Shown: piece by piece, positions 28,361-37,142 of the stretch
Layout of the letters: every line of letters begins with the position of its first letter
Position numbering within the stretch: position 1 is the stretch's first letter
From: Polyangiaceae bacterium UTPRO1
Lineage (GTDB): Bacteria > Desulfobacterota > Binatia > UTPRO1
Length of the DNA stretch: 64,000 nt
Reading direction: 5' to 3'
Assembly: GCA_002050235.1 (NCBI GenBank)
Contig: MWST01000017.1
Location: forward strand, 1 to 64,000
The notes under the pieces: model-generated
Databases searched by the model: none
Seen by the model: only the letters and a program-made list of their open reading frames with translations
What the model was told of the DNA's origin: nothing
Made by a program: the position numbers and the translations under genes

Positions 28361-28792
28361 ATGATCACCGTTCGCATCACCAAGCGCGACCCGCGCGCCG
28401 CGCTCCCCGAGTACAAGACCGCAGGCGCGGCGGCTTTCGACCTGGCGGTGCTGGAGGATGCGACGGTGCCGCCGCACGGTCAGGCGCTCCTCCGCACCGG
28501 CCTCGCCATCGGCGTCCCCGAGGACCATGTCTTTCACGTCTACGCACGTTCGTCGCTGTTCCAGAAATACGGGCTCGTACTCGCGAACGGCGTCGGCGTG
28601 ATCGACCCCGACTACTGCGGGCCCGACGACGAGGTGCTGATCTCGGTGTGGAACCCGGGCGCCGAGGCCGTGGCGATTCCGGGCGGGACGCGCGTCGCCC
28701 AGGGCATCATCTTCCCGCGACCGCGCGTGCGCTGGGTGGTGGCCGACGCTACCGGCCCCGGGCGCGGCGGCTTCGGCTCGACGGGGCATTGA
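28361..28792 (+). CDS. dut: dUTP diphosphatase
   Basis: dUTPase hydrolyses dUTP to dUMP, protecting DNA and feeding thymidylate synthase. In the 143 residues the five trimeric-dUTPase motifs are in order: AGAAAFDL (1), YARSSLFQKYG (2), GVGVIDPDYCG (3), RVAQGIIFP (4) and GRGGFGSTGH (5). Motif 2 reads ARSSL where PRSGL is usual, a form seen in several bacterial lineages. It is 16 nt upstream of thyA. Confidence 0.93.
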   Translation: MITVRITKRDPRAALPEYKTAGAAAFDLAVLEDATVPPHGQALLRTGLAIGVPEDHVFHVYARSSLFQKYGLVLANGVGVIDPDYCGPDDEVLISVWNPGAEAVAIPGGTRVAQGIIFPRPRVRWVVADATGPGRGGFGSTGH

Positions 28793-28808
28793 GAGGGCGG
28801 CGCGGATC

Positions 28809-29681
28809 GTGAAGGCGTATCTCGACATCGTCCGGCGCATCCTCGCCGAGGGCGAGCGCAAGCCGAACCGCACCGGCGTCGACACGATCGCGATCGCCGG
28901 CGCCATGTTCGAGCACGACATGGCCGCGGGCTTCCCGCTGCTCACCACCAAGCGCACGCCGTTTCGCCTGGTCGCGACCGAGCTCGAGTTCTTCGTGCGC
29001 GGCATCACCGACAAGCGCTGGCTGCAAGCGCGCGACAACCACATCTGGGACGAATGGGCGCATCCGCGCAAGGCCGCGTACGGCCACGACGCGGAAGCCC
29101 GGCGTCGGATGCTCGCCGAGGCGGACCTGGGACCGATCTACGGCTTCCAGTGGCGCCATTTCGGCGCCCCCTACGTAGACCACGAGACCGACTATGCGGG
29201 GCGCGGCGTCGACCAGCTCCGCCGCGTGGTCGAGACCCTGAAGTCGAACCCCGACGATCGGCGCCTGATCGTGAGCGCCTGGAACCCGGCGCAGCTCGCC
29301 GAGCAGGGGCTGCCGCCTTGCCACTTCGTCTTCCAGGTGACGGTGATCGGCGGCAGGCTCAATCTGCTCTGGAACCAGCGCTCGGTAGACGTGCCGCTCG
29401 GGCTGCCGTTCAACATCGCGAGCTACGGGCTCCTGCTGCATCTCCTCGCCAAGGACGCGGGGCTCGGCGAGGGCAAGCTCATCGGTTTCCTCGCCGACAC
29501 CCACGTCTACGTGAACCAGCTCGACGGCGTCCGCGAGCAGCTGCGGCGCGATCCGGAGCGCCATCCCCTGCCGCGCGTGGTGACCGAGCCCTTCACCTCG
29601 ATCTGGGACTGGACCGCCGCCCATAGCCGCGTCGAAGGCTACGCCAGCTACCCGAAGATCGATTTTCCGCTCGCGGTCTGA
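28809..29681 (+). CDS. thyA: Thymidylate synthase ThyA
   Basis: ThyA methylates dUMP to dTMP with methylene-THF, yielding dihydrofolate. The 290-residue protein starts at GTG (MKAYLDIVRRILAEGERK) and has RTGVDTIAIAG, the active-site nucleophile C171 in LPPCHFVFQV, RSVDVPLGLPFNIASYG, and the C-terminal YPKIDFPLAV. It is slightly longer than the 264-residue E. coli enzyme because of an insert around HPRKAAYGHDAEARRR. folA follows after 4 nt, coupling dTMP production with DHF recycling. Confidence 0.97.
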   Translation: MKAYLDIVRRILAEGERKPNRTGVDTIAIAGAMFEHDMAAGFPLLTTKRTPFRLVATELEFFVRGITDKRWLQARDNHIWDEWAHPRKAAYGHDAEARRRMLAEADLGPIYGFQWRHFGAPYVDHETDYAGRGVDQLRRVVETLKSNPDDRRLIVSAWNPAQLAEQGLPPCHFVFQVTVIGGRLNLLWNQRSVDVPLGLPFNIASYGLLLHLLAKDAGLGEGKLIGFLADTHVYVNQLDGVREQLRRDPERHPLPRVVTEPFTSIWDWTAAHSRVEGYASYPKIDFPLAV

Positions 29682-29685
29682 GGCC

Positions 29686-30156
29686 ATGATCACGATCGTG
29701 GCTGCGGTGGCGCGGAACGGCTGCATCGGCAAGGACGGTGGCCTGCCGTGGCGCATCCCCGAGGACATGCAGCGGTATCGGAACATCACCATGGGCAAGG
29801 TCGTCGTCATGGGGCGGAAGACCTGGGAGTCGATTCCCGAGCGCTTCCGCCCGCTCCCCGGCCGCACCAACGTCGTCCTGACGCGCCAGGAGGCTTACCC
29901 GCTGCCGGCCGGCGTCGAGCGCTACGCCTCGCTCGCGGCGGCGCTCGCGGCCCATGCGGGCGCCGAGATCGTGATCAACGGCGGCGCCGCGGTGTACGCC
30001 GCGGCGCTCGGGTGTGCCGACGCGCTCGAGCTCACCCGCGTGCACCGCGACCTCGAGGGCGACACGTTCTTTCCCGCCCTCGACCCCGCCGTCTGGAAGG
30101 AGACGGCGCGGGAGGATCACGACGGGTTCTCCTTCGTCACCTACCGGCGTCGATGA
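29686..30156 (+). CDS. folA: Dihydrofolate reductase
   Basis: DHFR regenerates THF from the DHF made by ThyA. The 156 residues show the N-terminal MITIVAAVARNGCIGKDGGLP, the catalytic acidic residue in LPWRIPEDMQRYRNIT, the NADPH site VVVMGRKTWESIP, and INGGAAVYAAAL near residue 105. The stop TGA overlaps the tmk ATG (ATGA), so folA and tmk are translationally coupled. Confidence 0.96.
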   Translation: MITIVAAVARNGCIGKDGGLPWRIPEDMQRYRNITMGKVVVMGRKTWESIPERFRPLPGRTNVVLTRQEAYPLPAGVERYASLAAALAAHAGAEIVINGGAAVYAAALGCADALELTRVHRDLEGDTFFPALDPAVWKETAREDHDGFSFVTYRRR

Positions 30157-30857
30157 CCGGCACCTTCATCGTCATCGACGGCACCGACGGCTCGGGGAAG
30201 GGCACCCAGACGGCTCGCCTGGAGCGGCGCCTGCGGAGCGATGGACGCGATGTCGTCCTCGTCGACTTCCCGCGCTACGGCGAGCCGTCGGCCTACTTCG
30301 TCGAGCGCTATCTGCGCGGCGAGTACGGAGATCTCGCCGGCGTCGACGCCTATCGTGCGTCCATCTTCTACGCGCTCGACCGCTTCGACGCCTCGTTCGC
30401 GATCCGGGCGGCGCTGGCGCGCGGCGCGGTCGTGATCGCGAATCGCTACGTATCGGCGAACAAAGGTCACCAGATGGCGAAGATCGCCGACCCTGCCGAG
30501 CGCGCGCGCTTCCTCGGCTGGGTGAACGATCTCGAATACGGGGTGCTCGGCATTCCGCGGCCGGACCTCACGATCCTGCTGCACGTGCCCGCCGACGTCG
30601 GCTTCGAGCTCGTCGCCGGCAAGGACGCGCGCGACCACTTGCACGGCAAGGCGCGAGACCTCCACGAGCAAGATCGGGAGCACCTGCGAGCGGCGGAGGG
30701 CGCCTACCTGTCGCTCGTGGCGCTCGATCGCAGCGAGCGCTGGCAGCGCGTCGACTGCCTGCGCGACGGGCGGCTGCTCTCGATCGCCGAGGTCGAGGAG
30801 CTGGTGTGGGCGATCGTGGCCCCGCTCATCGCCGGTGTTTCCGGTCGTCGAGCATAG
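30153..30857 (+). CDS. tmk: Thymidylate kinase
   Basis: Tmk phosphorylates dTMP to dTDP, completing the local pathway. The 234-residue protein starts MTGTFIVIDGTDGSGKGTQT with the P-loop at 9-18. The substrate motif DFPRYGEPSAYF resembles the eukaryote-like or long bacterial forms, and NRYVSANKGHQMAK is the DRY-type motif written NRY. A LID-like element is DLHEQDREHLRAAE. The start is the ATG in overlap with folA. Confidence 0.93.
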   Translation: MTGTFIVIDGTDGSGKGTQTARLERRLRSDGRDVVLVDFPRYGEPSAYFVERYLRGEYGDLAGVDAYRASIFYALDRFDASFAIRAALARGAVVIANRYVSANKGHQMAKIADPAERARFLGWVNDLEYGVLGIPRPDLTILLHVPADVGFELVAGKDARDHLHGKARDLHEQDREHLRAAEGAYLSLVALDRSERWQRVDCLRDGRLLSIAEVEELVWAIVAPLIAGVSGRRA

Positions 30858-30902
30858 CGATTTGCCGATATTCCGTGATGTTCGCGTTTCGTCGATCGAG
30901 AG

Positions 30903-30931
30903 TTGACACGGGTGATACTAGCACTTACCAT
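30903..30931 (+). promoter_or_regulatory. Sigma70-type promoter of the DksA/TraR-like gene
   Basis: A perfect TTGACA (30903-30908) is followed after 17 nt by TACCAT (30926-30931). Initiation near 30938 would leave a leader of about 15 nt that includes the ribosome site GAGGAGA (30944-30950) before ATG 30953. The local sequence is less GC-rich than its surroundings. Confidence 0.65.
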
Positions 30932-30952
30932 CCGCCGCCTTTCGAGGAGACC

Positions 30953-31378
30953 ATGCGCAAAGCCTTCTTGAAGACCGCCCGTGAAACGCTCGAAGTCATG
31001 AAGCGACAGCTGCTCGCGGAGATCCAGCAGGGCATCAAGCAGGGCCGGGAGTCGTCGAAGGACGAAGGGATGGACACCTACGATCTCGCCAGCGAGGAGC
31101 GCGAGCGCGAGATCAACTTCATCCTCACCGACCGCGATCGCGGCAAGCTCAAGTCGATCGAGGACGCGCTCGACCGCATCGGCGAAGGCTCGTACGGAGT
31201 CTGCGAGAGCTGCGAGCAGGAGATCGCCGAGGGGCGCCTCCAGGCGATGCCGTTCACGCGCCTCTGCGTGCAGTGCCAGGCCGATCGCGAGATCGAGGCC
31301 AAGCAGAGCCGGCGCGGGGACGACGATCGAGTATACCGGCGCCTCGGCACCGCTGACATCGACGACGAAGGTCAGTGA
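30953..31378 (+). CDS. DksA/TraR family zinc-finger transcription factor
   Basis: A 141-residue protein with an N-terminal coiled-coil region (about 1-75, including TYDLASEEREREINFILT) and a C4 zinc finger with C84, C87, C105 and C108 (YGVCESCEQEIAEGRL, then FTRLCVQCQA). Proteins of this family bind RNA polymerase in the secondary channel and modulate stringent-response promoters. It has its own strong promoter and ribosome site and sits alone downstream of tmk. Several DksA paralogues exist in most genomes, so I give no symbol. Confidence 0.92.
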   Translation: MRKAFLKTARETLEVMKRQLLAEIQQGIKQGRESSKDEGMDTYDLASEEREREINFILTDRDRGKLKSIEDALDRIGEGSYGVCESCEQEIAEGRLQAMPFTRLCVQCQADREIEAKQSRRGDDDRVYRRLGTADIDDEGQ

Positions 31379-31380
31379 CC

Positions 31381-31399
31381 GCCGGCTAGCGCCGCCGGC
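31381..31399. terminator. Small hairpin after the zinc-finger gene
   Basis: GCCGGC at 31381-31386 and again at 31394-31399 (self-complementary units) can form a 6-bp stem with a 7-nt loop just after the stop at 31378. It is weak and has no T-run. Confidence 0.3.
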
Positions 31400-31429
31400 T
31401 GTGCGTGCGCTCGAGGCACGCGCCCTCTC

Positions 31430-32002
31430 TCAGCGGTGGCAGCCGAGGAAGCCGTGGAGCATGCGGCCGTGGGGGTGGGCGTACGGATAGCCGCCGCCGT
31501 GGAAGCCGAGGGCCCAGCCGAGGACTGCCAGCACGAGGCTCGCGAGGATGACGGTGAGCACCGACTTCACGGTATCGAAGCCGTTCACGCGCTCGAGACC
31601 GACGATGACCAGGAACATCGCATAGAGGAACGTGAGGCCGCCGACGATGGGCAGGAACATGAAGACCATCGGAGCCGTCGCGTACGCGATCACCCGGTAC
31701 GTCGCCTCGAAGTCCGCCGCTCCCGCGAAGACCTGTCTGGCGATCAGCAGGAAGACGCCGGCATAGAGGAACGAGTGGAGGGTGCCCCAGAACACCAGGC
31801 TCAGACCGAAGCCGCGCGGACCGAGCACGAGATAGCCGAGCGCCGCCGCCACGAGGCACGCCACCAGGAAGAGCAGCGGCGCCTGGATACCGCCGCGTAC
31901 CGGCATGTCCTGGAAGAAGCCGCGTGGATCGGTGACCACGCGCTTCCAGACTCCGACGAAGCTCGCGGCGAATTCCTCGGTACGAAACTCCTCGTGCATC
32001 AC
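31430..32002 (-). CDS. Yip1/YIP1-type membrane protein
   Basis: The 190-residue protein has a cytosolic N-terminus (MMHEEFRTEEFAASFVGVWK) with a YIP1-like VVTDPRGFFQDMPVRGGIQAPL element. About five hydrophobic helices follow, including FLVACLVAAALGYLVLG and VLTVILASLVLAVLGWAL. The sequence ends with a His/Gly-rich tail (FHGGGYPYAHPHGRMLHGF). The bacterial YIP1 family has no settled function. A single-gene unit, divergent from the glycerate kinase gene. Confidence 0.75.
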   Translation of the reverse strand: MMHEEFRTEEFAASFVGVWKRVVTDPRGFFQDMPVRGGIQAPLLFLVACLVAAALGYLVLGPRGFGLSLVFWGTLHSFLYAGVFLLIARQVFAGAADFEATYRVIAYATAPMVFMFLPIVGGLTFLYAMFLVIVGLERVNGFDTVKSVLTVILASLVLAVLGWALGFHGGGYPYAHPHGRMLHGFLGCHR

Positions 32003-32061
32003 GTCCTCCGCTGGGTGCGGCGCGTCGATGCGCGCCGCTCGGGACGCTACAGAAAGCTCGG

Positions 32062-33525
32062 ATGGCAGGCAAGTTGAGCGGCGTGCGGCGCGCCCCGGGC
32101 GCGGTCCGCACCGCGCTCGTCGCCGCGTATCGGGCCGCGGTTGCGGCGGTAGCGCCCGCCGCGGTCGCGGCGCGGGCGCTCACGCTCGACCGCGACGCGC
32201 GGCGGCTCGTCGTGGGCGCGCGCGGACGCCGCGTCGCCCTGCCGCTCGCCGGCGGCCTCGTCGTGATCGGCGCCGGCAAGGGCGCGGCCGGCCTCGCCGC
32301 GGGTGTCGAGGCGATTGCAGGGCCGCACATCGTCGGCGGCTGCGTGATCGTGCCGCCCGGATACGAGCGGCCGCTGGCGCGCATCCGCATCGTGCGCGGC
32401 AGCCATCCGCTGCCCGACGCGACCAGCATCGCGTCGACGCGGCGCTTGCTCGCCGAGCTGGCGCGCCATCCGGCCGCAGCCGTGCTGGTCGTGTTGACCG
32501 GCGGCGCCTCGAGCCTCCTCGTGCTGCCGGCGGCGGGCCTAGCGCTTGCCGACGTGCAGCGAGCGGGCAGGTGGATTCTCGCCAGCGGCCTCGACATCGC
32601 CGGGGCGAATGCGATCCGCAAGCACCTCTCGGCGATCGCCGGCGGTCGGCTCGCGGCCCGCCTCGTCGGTCGTGCGGCGGCCGCGCTCGTGGTCGCGGAC
32701 GTACCCGGCGACGATCTCGCCGTGATCGGATCGGGTCCGACGGTCGCCGATCCGACCACGTTCGCGCGCGCGCTGGCGCTCGCGCGTGGCTCCGCAGGTG
32801 CATTGCCGATGCCGCCGCGCGTGCTCCGGCATCTGGAGCGCGGTGCGCGCGGGCGGATCGCGGAGACGCCGAAGCCCGGGTCGGCGGCGGCGCGCGCGTG
32901 TCCGACGATCCTCGTCGCGAGCAACGCGACGGCGTTGGCCGGCGCCGCCGCCTGGGGCCGTCGCGCCGGGTTCGCCCGCGTCGTCGTGCGCCGGCCGCCG
33001 CTCGTCGGCCCGACCGCCGCGGCGGCACGCGTCGTCGCCCGGGCGCTCCGCCGGCTGGCGCGGCGGACCCTGGCGCGCGCGCCGGTGCTGTGGATCGCCG
33101 GCGGCGAGACCACCGTCCGCCTCGGCGCCGGGGCCGGGAAGGGGGGCCGCAATCAGGCGCTCGCCTTGGCCGTCGCCCGCGAGCTCGGCGACGTCGGCGG
33201 CTGGGCGCTCCTGGCAGCGGGCACGGACGGGATCGACGGACCGACCGACGCCGCCGGCGGCTTCGCCGACGGCTCGACGGCGCGGCGCGCGGCCCGCCGC
33301 CCGCCGCGTGGCGCCGCCAGCTCGGCGCTTTCCGGCGCCGGCCCGGGGACGCTCGAGCGCGCCATCGATCGCCACGACGCCTACCCGCTGCTCGCCGCGC
33401 TCGGCGATCTCTTCCGACCCGGCCCGACCGGCACCAACGTCGCCGACCTGGTGATCGGGATCGTCTGGCAGGATCACGGATGGCGGCTCCCCCGGCGTGT
33501 GATAAAAGCGACGAGCCGCCGATGA
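32062..33525 (+). CDS. Glycerate 2-kinase (GckA/TtuD, MOFRL family)
   Basis: This enzyme phosphorylates D-glycerate to 2-phosphoglycerate. The 487 residues contain the N-terminal DUF4147 domain, with VIGAGKGAAGLAAGVEAI, VLTGGASSLLVLPAAGL, and then DVPGDDLAVIGSGPTVADP. The C-terminal MOFRL domain has WIAGGETTVRLGAGAGKGGR, then GTDGIDGPTDAAGGFAD and PTGTNVADLVIGIVW. The product feeds lower glycolysis. It is 30 nt upstream of glpD, so a C3-metabolism unit is plausible. Confidence 0.9.
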   Translation: MAGKLSGVRRAPGAVRTALVAAYRAAVAAVAPAAVAARALTLDRDARRLVVGARGRRVALPLAGGLVVIGAGKGAAGLAAGVEAIAGPHIVGGCVIVPPGYERPLARIRIVRGSHPLPDATSIASTRRLLAELARHPAAAVLVVLTGGASSLLVLPAAGLALADVQRAGRWILASGLDIAGANAIRKHLSAIAGGRLAARLVGRAAAALVVADVPGDDLAVIGSGPTVADPTTFARALALARGSAGALPMPPRVLRHLERGARGRIAETPKPGSAAARACPTILVASNATALAGAAAWGRRAGFARVVVRRPPLVGPTAAAARVVARALRRLARRTLARAPVLWIAGGETTVRLGAGAGKGGRNQALALAVARELGDVGGWALLAAGTDGIDGPTDAAGGFADGSTARRAARRPPRGAASSALSGAGPGTLERAIDRHDAYPLLAALGDLFRPGPTGTNVADLVIGIVWQDHGWRLPRRVIKATSRR

Positions 33526-33555
33526 CCGCGTCGAGCGCATCGTGGAGGCAGTTCC

Positions 33556-35268
33556 GTGTCTGACGCGCGCCGCGCCGCGCTCGGCGCCGCGCTGGCGCGC
33601 GGCCGCTTCGATCTGCTCGTGATCGGCGGCGGCATCAACGGCGCCGGGATCGCCCGCGATGCCGCCATGCGCGGGCTCTCGGTCGCGCTCGTCGAGCAGG
33701 GCGATTTCGCCAGCGGCACCAGCAGCAAGTCGAGCAAGCTCGTCCACGGCGGCCTCCGCTATCTGGAGAACTACGAGCTGGCGCTCGTGCTCGAGGCGAG
33801 CCGCGAGCGCGATCGCCTGCGCCGCCACCTCGCGCCGCATCTAGTACAGCCGCTGCCCTTCGTCTTCCCGATCTTCCGCGGCGATCCGGTGGGACGACTC
33901 CGTCTCTCGGCAGGGCTCTGGGTCTACGACGGGCTAGCGGCCTTCCGGAACATCGCCCGGCACCGCTCGTGGGGGCGCGCCACGACGCTGCGCTGCGAGC
34001 CCCGATTGCGTGCCGACGGGCTGCGCGGCGCGATGCACTACTACGACTGTTGGACCGACGACGCTCGGCTGACGCTGGAGACGATCCGATCCGCCGTGGA
34101 CGAGGGCGCGGTCGCCTGCAATTACGTCGGCGTCACCGAGTTCGTGCGCGACGGCGATCGGCTCTGCGGGGCGCGGATCGTCGACGGCTTGAGCGGCGCT
34201 ACCTTCACGATCGCGGCGCGCCAGATCGTGAACGCGACCGGTCCGTGGCTCGATCGCATCCGCCGGCTCGACGATCCCGGGGCGGCGCCGGTCCTGCGGC
34301 TCACCAAGGGCGTCCACATCGTCGTGCCGCGCGAGCGCGTCGGCAACCGCAACGCCATCGTGCTGCGAGCCCCGCACGACGGCCGCGTGATGTTCGCGAT
34401 TCCCTGGGAGGACCAAACGCTGGTCGGGACCACCGACACCGACTACGACACGCGTCCCGAGGACGTCGCCGTCGACGCCGACGACGTGCGCTATCTGCTC
34501 GCAGCGGTGAACGCCTACTTTCCGGCGGCGCGCCTCGCGGAGCGCGACGTGATCGGGGCCTATGCGGGGCTGCGGCCGCTCGTAGCGCCACCGGCGACGG
34601 AGGACGAGACGCCCTCGGAGACCTCGCGCGAGGAAGCGATCTTCGAGAGCCCGTCGGGGCTGCTCTCGCTCGGCGGCGGCAAGCTCACGACCTATCGGCG
34701 TGTGGCCGAGAAGGTGGTCGACCGGCTCGTCGAACGCTTTGCGGAGTGGGAGCCCGGGCGGCGCTTCGCACCCTGTCGAACCGGCGCGATCCCGCTTCCG
34801 GGAGCGCGCGTCGACGATCCGGATCGGGGCGGCTTCGGCGGCTTCGCGAAGCGCCTGCGGGCGCGCGCGCCGGCGAACGTCGACGAGGTCCTGATCCGGC
34901 ATCTGCTCTCCCGCTACGGAACGGCGGCCGCGGCGATCGCCGAGCGCCTCGCGGCGGCGCCCGAGGCGGCGCGGCGCCTGGTCGCAGGGCTGCCGTATAG
35001 GCGGATCGAGGTGATCCGCGCCGCCGAGTCGGAGATGGCGGCGACGCTCGACGACGTGCTGCGGCGGCGCGTACCCATCGCCTTTCGCTGGAGCGACGGC
35101 GGCGCCGCGGCGGCGGACGTCGTCGGCCGGCTCGTCGCCGCAGCCCTCGGGTGGGACGCCGCGCAAACGGCGAGCGCCGTGGAAAGCTATCGCGCCGGGG
35201 TCGCCGACGAGCAGCGGCGGCGCCTGCATCCGCCGGCTCCGCCCGCCGCGTCGCAGCGCCGCGCATGA
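33556..35268 (+). CDS. glpD: Glycerol-3-phosphate dehydrogenase (FAD, GlpD family)
   Basis: The 570-residue flavoprotein oxidises glycerol 3-phosphate to DHAP and passes electrons to quinone. The FAD site is LLVIGGGINGAGIARDAAMRG, followed by the GlpD signature SSKSSKLVHGGLRYLENYE. IPWEDQTLVGTTDTDYDTRPED and GGGKLTTYRRVAEKVVD are further family landmarks. The C-terminal DAO_C domain ends after YRAGVADEQRRRLH. The start is a GTG with GGAGG at 33544-33548. The nth gene overlaps by 4 nt. Confidence 0.94.
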   Translation: MSDARRAALGAALARGRFDLLVIGGGINGAGIARDAAMRGLSVALVEQGDFASGTSSKSSKLVHGGLRYLENYELALVLEASRERDRLRRHLAPHLVQPLPFVFPIFRGDPVGRLRLSAGLWVYDGLAAFRNIARHRSWGRATTLRCEPRLRADGLRGAMHYYDCWTDDARLTLETIRSAVDEGAVACNYVGVTEFVRDGDRLCGARIVDGLSGATFTIAARQIVNATGPWLDRIRRLDDPGAAPVLRLTKGVHIVVPRERVGNRNAIVLRAPHDGRVMFAIPWEDQTLVGTTDTDYDTRPEDVAVDADDVRYLLAAVNAYFPAARLAERDVIGAYAGLRPLVAPPATEDETPSETSREEAIFESPSGLLSLGGGKLTTYRRVAEKVVDRLVERFAEWEPGRRFAPCRTGAIPLPGARVDDPDRGGFGGFAKRLRARAPANVDEVLIRHLLSRYGTAAAAIAERLAAAPEAARRLVAGLPYRRIEVIRAAESEMAATLDDVLRRRVPIAFRWSDGGAAAADVVGRLVAAALGWDAAQTASAVESYRAGVADEQRRRLHPPAPPAASQRRA

Positions 35269-35957
35269 CGCGCAAGGCGTTGGCCGCCGCCGCCGAGACC
35301 CCGCGAGCTCGGCGCGTACGCGCGCGCAAGATCGACCGCGTTCTCGCCGACGTCTATCCCGACGCGGGGTGCGCTCTCCGGCATCGGGATGCGTGGCAGC
35401 TCCTCGTCGCTACCATCCTCTCCGCGCAGTGCACCGACGCGCGCGTCAACCAGGTCACACCGGCGCTATTCGCGCGCTATCCGACGCCGCGTGCGCTCGC
35501 CGACGCCGATCCCCGCGAGCTCGAGGCGATGATCCACTCGACCGGCTTCTTCCGCCAGAAGACGAAGTCGCTCCTCGGCGTCGCCGCCGCGACCGTCGAA
35601 CGGTTCGGGGGCACGCTGCCGCGCGATCTCGACACCCTCGTGACGCTCCCGGGGATCGGCCGCAAGACCGCCAACGTCGTTCTCGGCACCGCCTACGGGG
35701 TGCCGTCGGTCGTCGTCGACACCCACGTGCGCCGCGTGGCGTACCGGCTCGGGCTCACCAGCGAGGACGATCCGGCCAAGATCGAGAGGGACCTGCAGGC
35801 GCTCTTACCCGCCGCGTCATGGACCGATTTCACCCACCGCCTGGTCCATCACGGCCGGCGGGTCTGTCACGCCCGCAAGCCCCGCTGCGGGGAGTGCCCG
35901 CTGCTGCGTCTGTGCCCCCGGATCGGGGTCACAGACGCCGTGAAATCACCGACATAG
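35265..35957 (+). CDS. nth: Endonuclease III
   Basis: A bifunctional base-excision glycosylase/AP lyase for oxidised pyrimidines. The 230-residue protein has the HhH motif LPGIGRKTANVVLG with catalytic K134, catalytic D152 in VDTHVRR, and a [4Fe-4S] cluster with C201, C208, C211 and C217 in the canonical C-x6-C-x2-C-x5-C pattern. The ATG in the ATGA overlap with glpD was chosen. It has an Arg/Ala-rich N-terminal extension of about 20 residues. Confidence 0.96.
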   Translation: MTRKALAAAAETPRARRVRARKIDRVLADVYPDAGCALRHRDAWQLLVATILSAQCTDARVNQVTPALFARYPTPRALADADPRELEAMIHSTGFFRQKTKSLLGVAAATVERFGGTLPRDLDTLVTLPGIGRKTANVVLGTAYGVPSVVVDTHVRRVAYRLGLTSEDDPAKIERDLQALLPAASWTDFTHRLVHHGRRVCHARKPRCGECPLLRLCPRIGVTDAVKSPT

Positions 35958-36038
35958 ACGAGGCGCATGGATCGGAGATCGCGTCCGCCATCGTTTTCGA
36001 CATATTCGGGACCGCACTACTTCGTTTTTAGAAAACTA

Positions 36039-36066
36039 TTGACTATCGCGGGGTTAGAGATATAAC
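36039..36066 (+). promoter_or_regulatory. Sigma70-type promoter of the ThrB-like/folE unit
   Basis: TTGACT (36039-36044) and TATAAC (36061-36066) are 16 nt apart, each a 5/6 match, in an AT-richer stretch (about 35990-36070). Initiation near 36073 gives a ~35-nt leader to ATG 36108. It is one of the best promoter matches in the window. Confidence 0.7.
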
Positions 36067-36107
36067 TGGGCGGGTTTCAATATCCAACCGGGTGGTGGGC
36101 GAACACA

Positions 36108-37142
36108 ATGGCGGCGTACACGAATCTCGATAGACGGCAGTTGGCGGAGCTCGTCGAAGAGTTCGGGCTCGGCAAGCTGCAAGCGGCCAACGGTAACGGT
36201 AACGGGACGGACGGCAATTGTCGCCTCGATACCGCCAAGGGACGTTTCTGGCTCCGCATCGACGAGGAGCGCAGCGAGATGGAGGTCAAGCGGGAGATCG
36301 ATCTCCTGCTCTATCTTCGCAAGCACGGCTTCCCGTGCCCGCAGCTCGTCATCGATCGCAAGGGCCGCCAGTACCACGAACTCGGCGGCAAGTGCATCGC
36401 GCTCTTCAAATACATCGACGGCCACAGGCGCGAGGGCGCGAGCCTGACGCTGGCGCAGATCGAGAACGCCGGCCGCGTCCTCGCCGACCTCCACGTCATC
36501 GGCAAGGGATACAAGAAGGGCGTCGACAACCGCTTCAATTTCGAGCGCGTGGCCGACGTCTACCAGGAAGTGCGCGATCGGCTCCCCCCGTACTTCAAGA
36601 AGATCACGCGCACGCTCGACGAGGAGGCCGGCTACCTGGAGCACTATCTCGAGAACAAGCTGCCGAAAGGGATCATCCACGGCGATCTCTACCTCGACAG
36701 CATCCTGTTCCGCGGCGACAAGGTCGTCGGCGTCCTCGACTTCGAGACCGCCTCGCGCGGCAAGTACATCTTCGACCTGGCGACCGCGGTGAATGCGCTC
36801 TGCTACGACGGCGAGCGCTACGACCTGAAGCGCTTCGAAGCGCTGATCGGCGGCTACGAGTCGCTGCGGACGCTGTCGCTCGCGGAATGGGATGCGTTCC
36901 CGAACGAGTTGCGGTTCTCCGCCCTGCGCTTCACGGTGAATCGGCTGCAGGCGTTCTACCTGAATCCGGTGGACGAAGCGCATCGCATCAACCGCGACTT
37001 CCGCGAGTTCTACGATCGCCTGATGATCCTGCGCCGCGAGCGCGAGGGCGGCATGGAGGGGCTGTTGATGGCGATGGCGACGGGCTACGACTATCGGAAA
37101 TACCAGAAGGTTCGCGCCATCGAGAAGAAGGGCAAGTCTTGA
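36108..37142 (+). CDS. ThrB-like (homoserine kinase/APH-fold) phosphotransferase
   Basis: A 344-residue protein of the aminoglycoside-phosphotransferase/ThrB fold. Similarity to ThrB is seen in [36 protein letters not shown] and the catalytic loop [11 protein letters not shown] (H191, D193). D211 in VLDFETAS is the second metal Asp. Two deviations stand out: the HxDxxxxN Asn is Ser198, and the GxENTNY element is replaced by an Asn/Gly repeat ([10 protein letters not shown]) at 28-37. Homoserine is the likely family substrate but is unproven. It is followed by folE in a TTGA overlap. Confidence 0.75.
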   Translation: MAAYTNLDRRQLAELVEEFGLGKLQAANGNGNGTDGNCRLDTAKGRFWLRIDEERSEMEVKREIDLLLYLRKHGFPCPQLVIDRKGRQYHELGGKCIALFKYIDGHRREGASLTLAQIENAGRVLADLHVIGKGYKKGVDNRFNFERVADVYQEVRDRLPPYFKKITRTLDEEAGYLEHYLENKLPKGIIHGDLYLDSILFRGDKVVGVLDFETASRGKYIFDLATAVNALCYDGERYDLKRFEALIGGYESLRTLSLAEWDAFPNELRFSALRFTVNRLQAFYLNPVDEAHRINRDFREFYDRLMILRREREGGMEGLLMAMATGYDYRKYQKVRAIEKKGKS

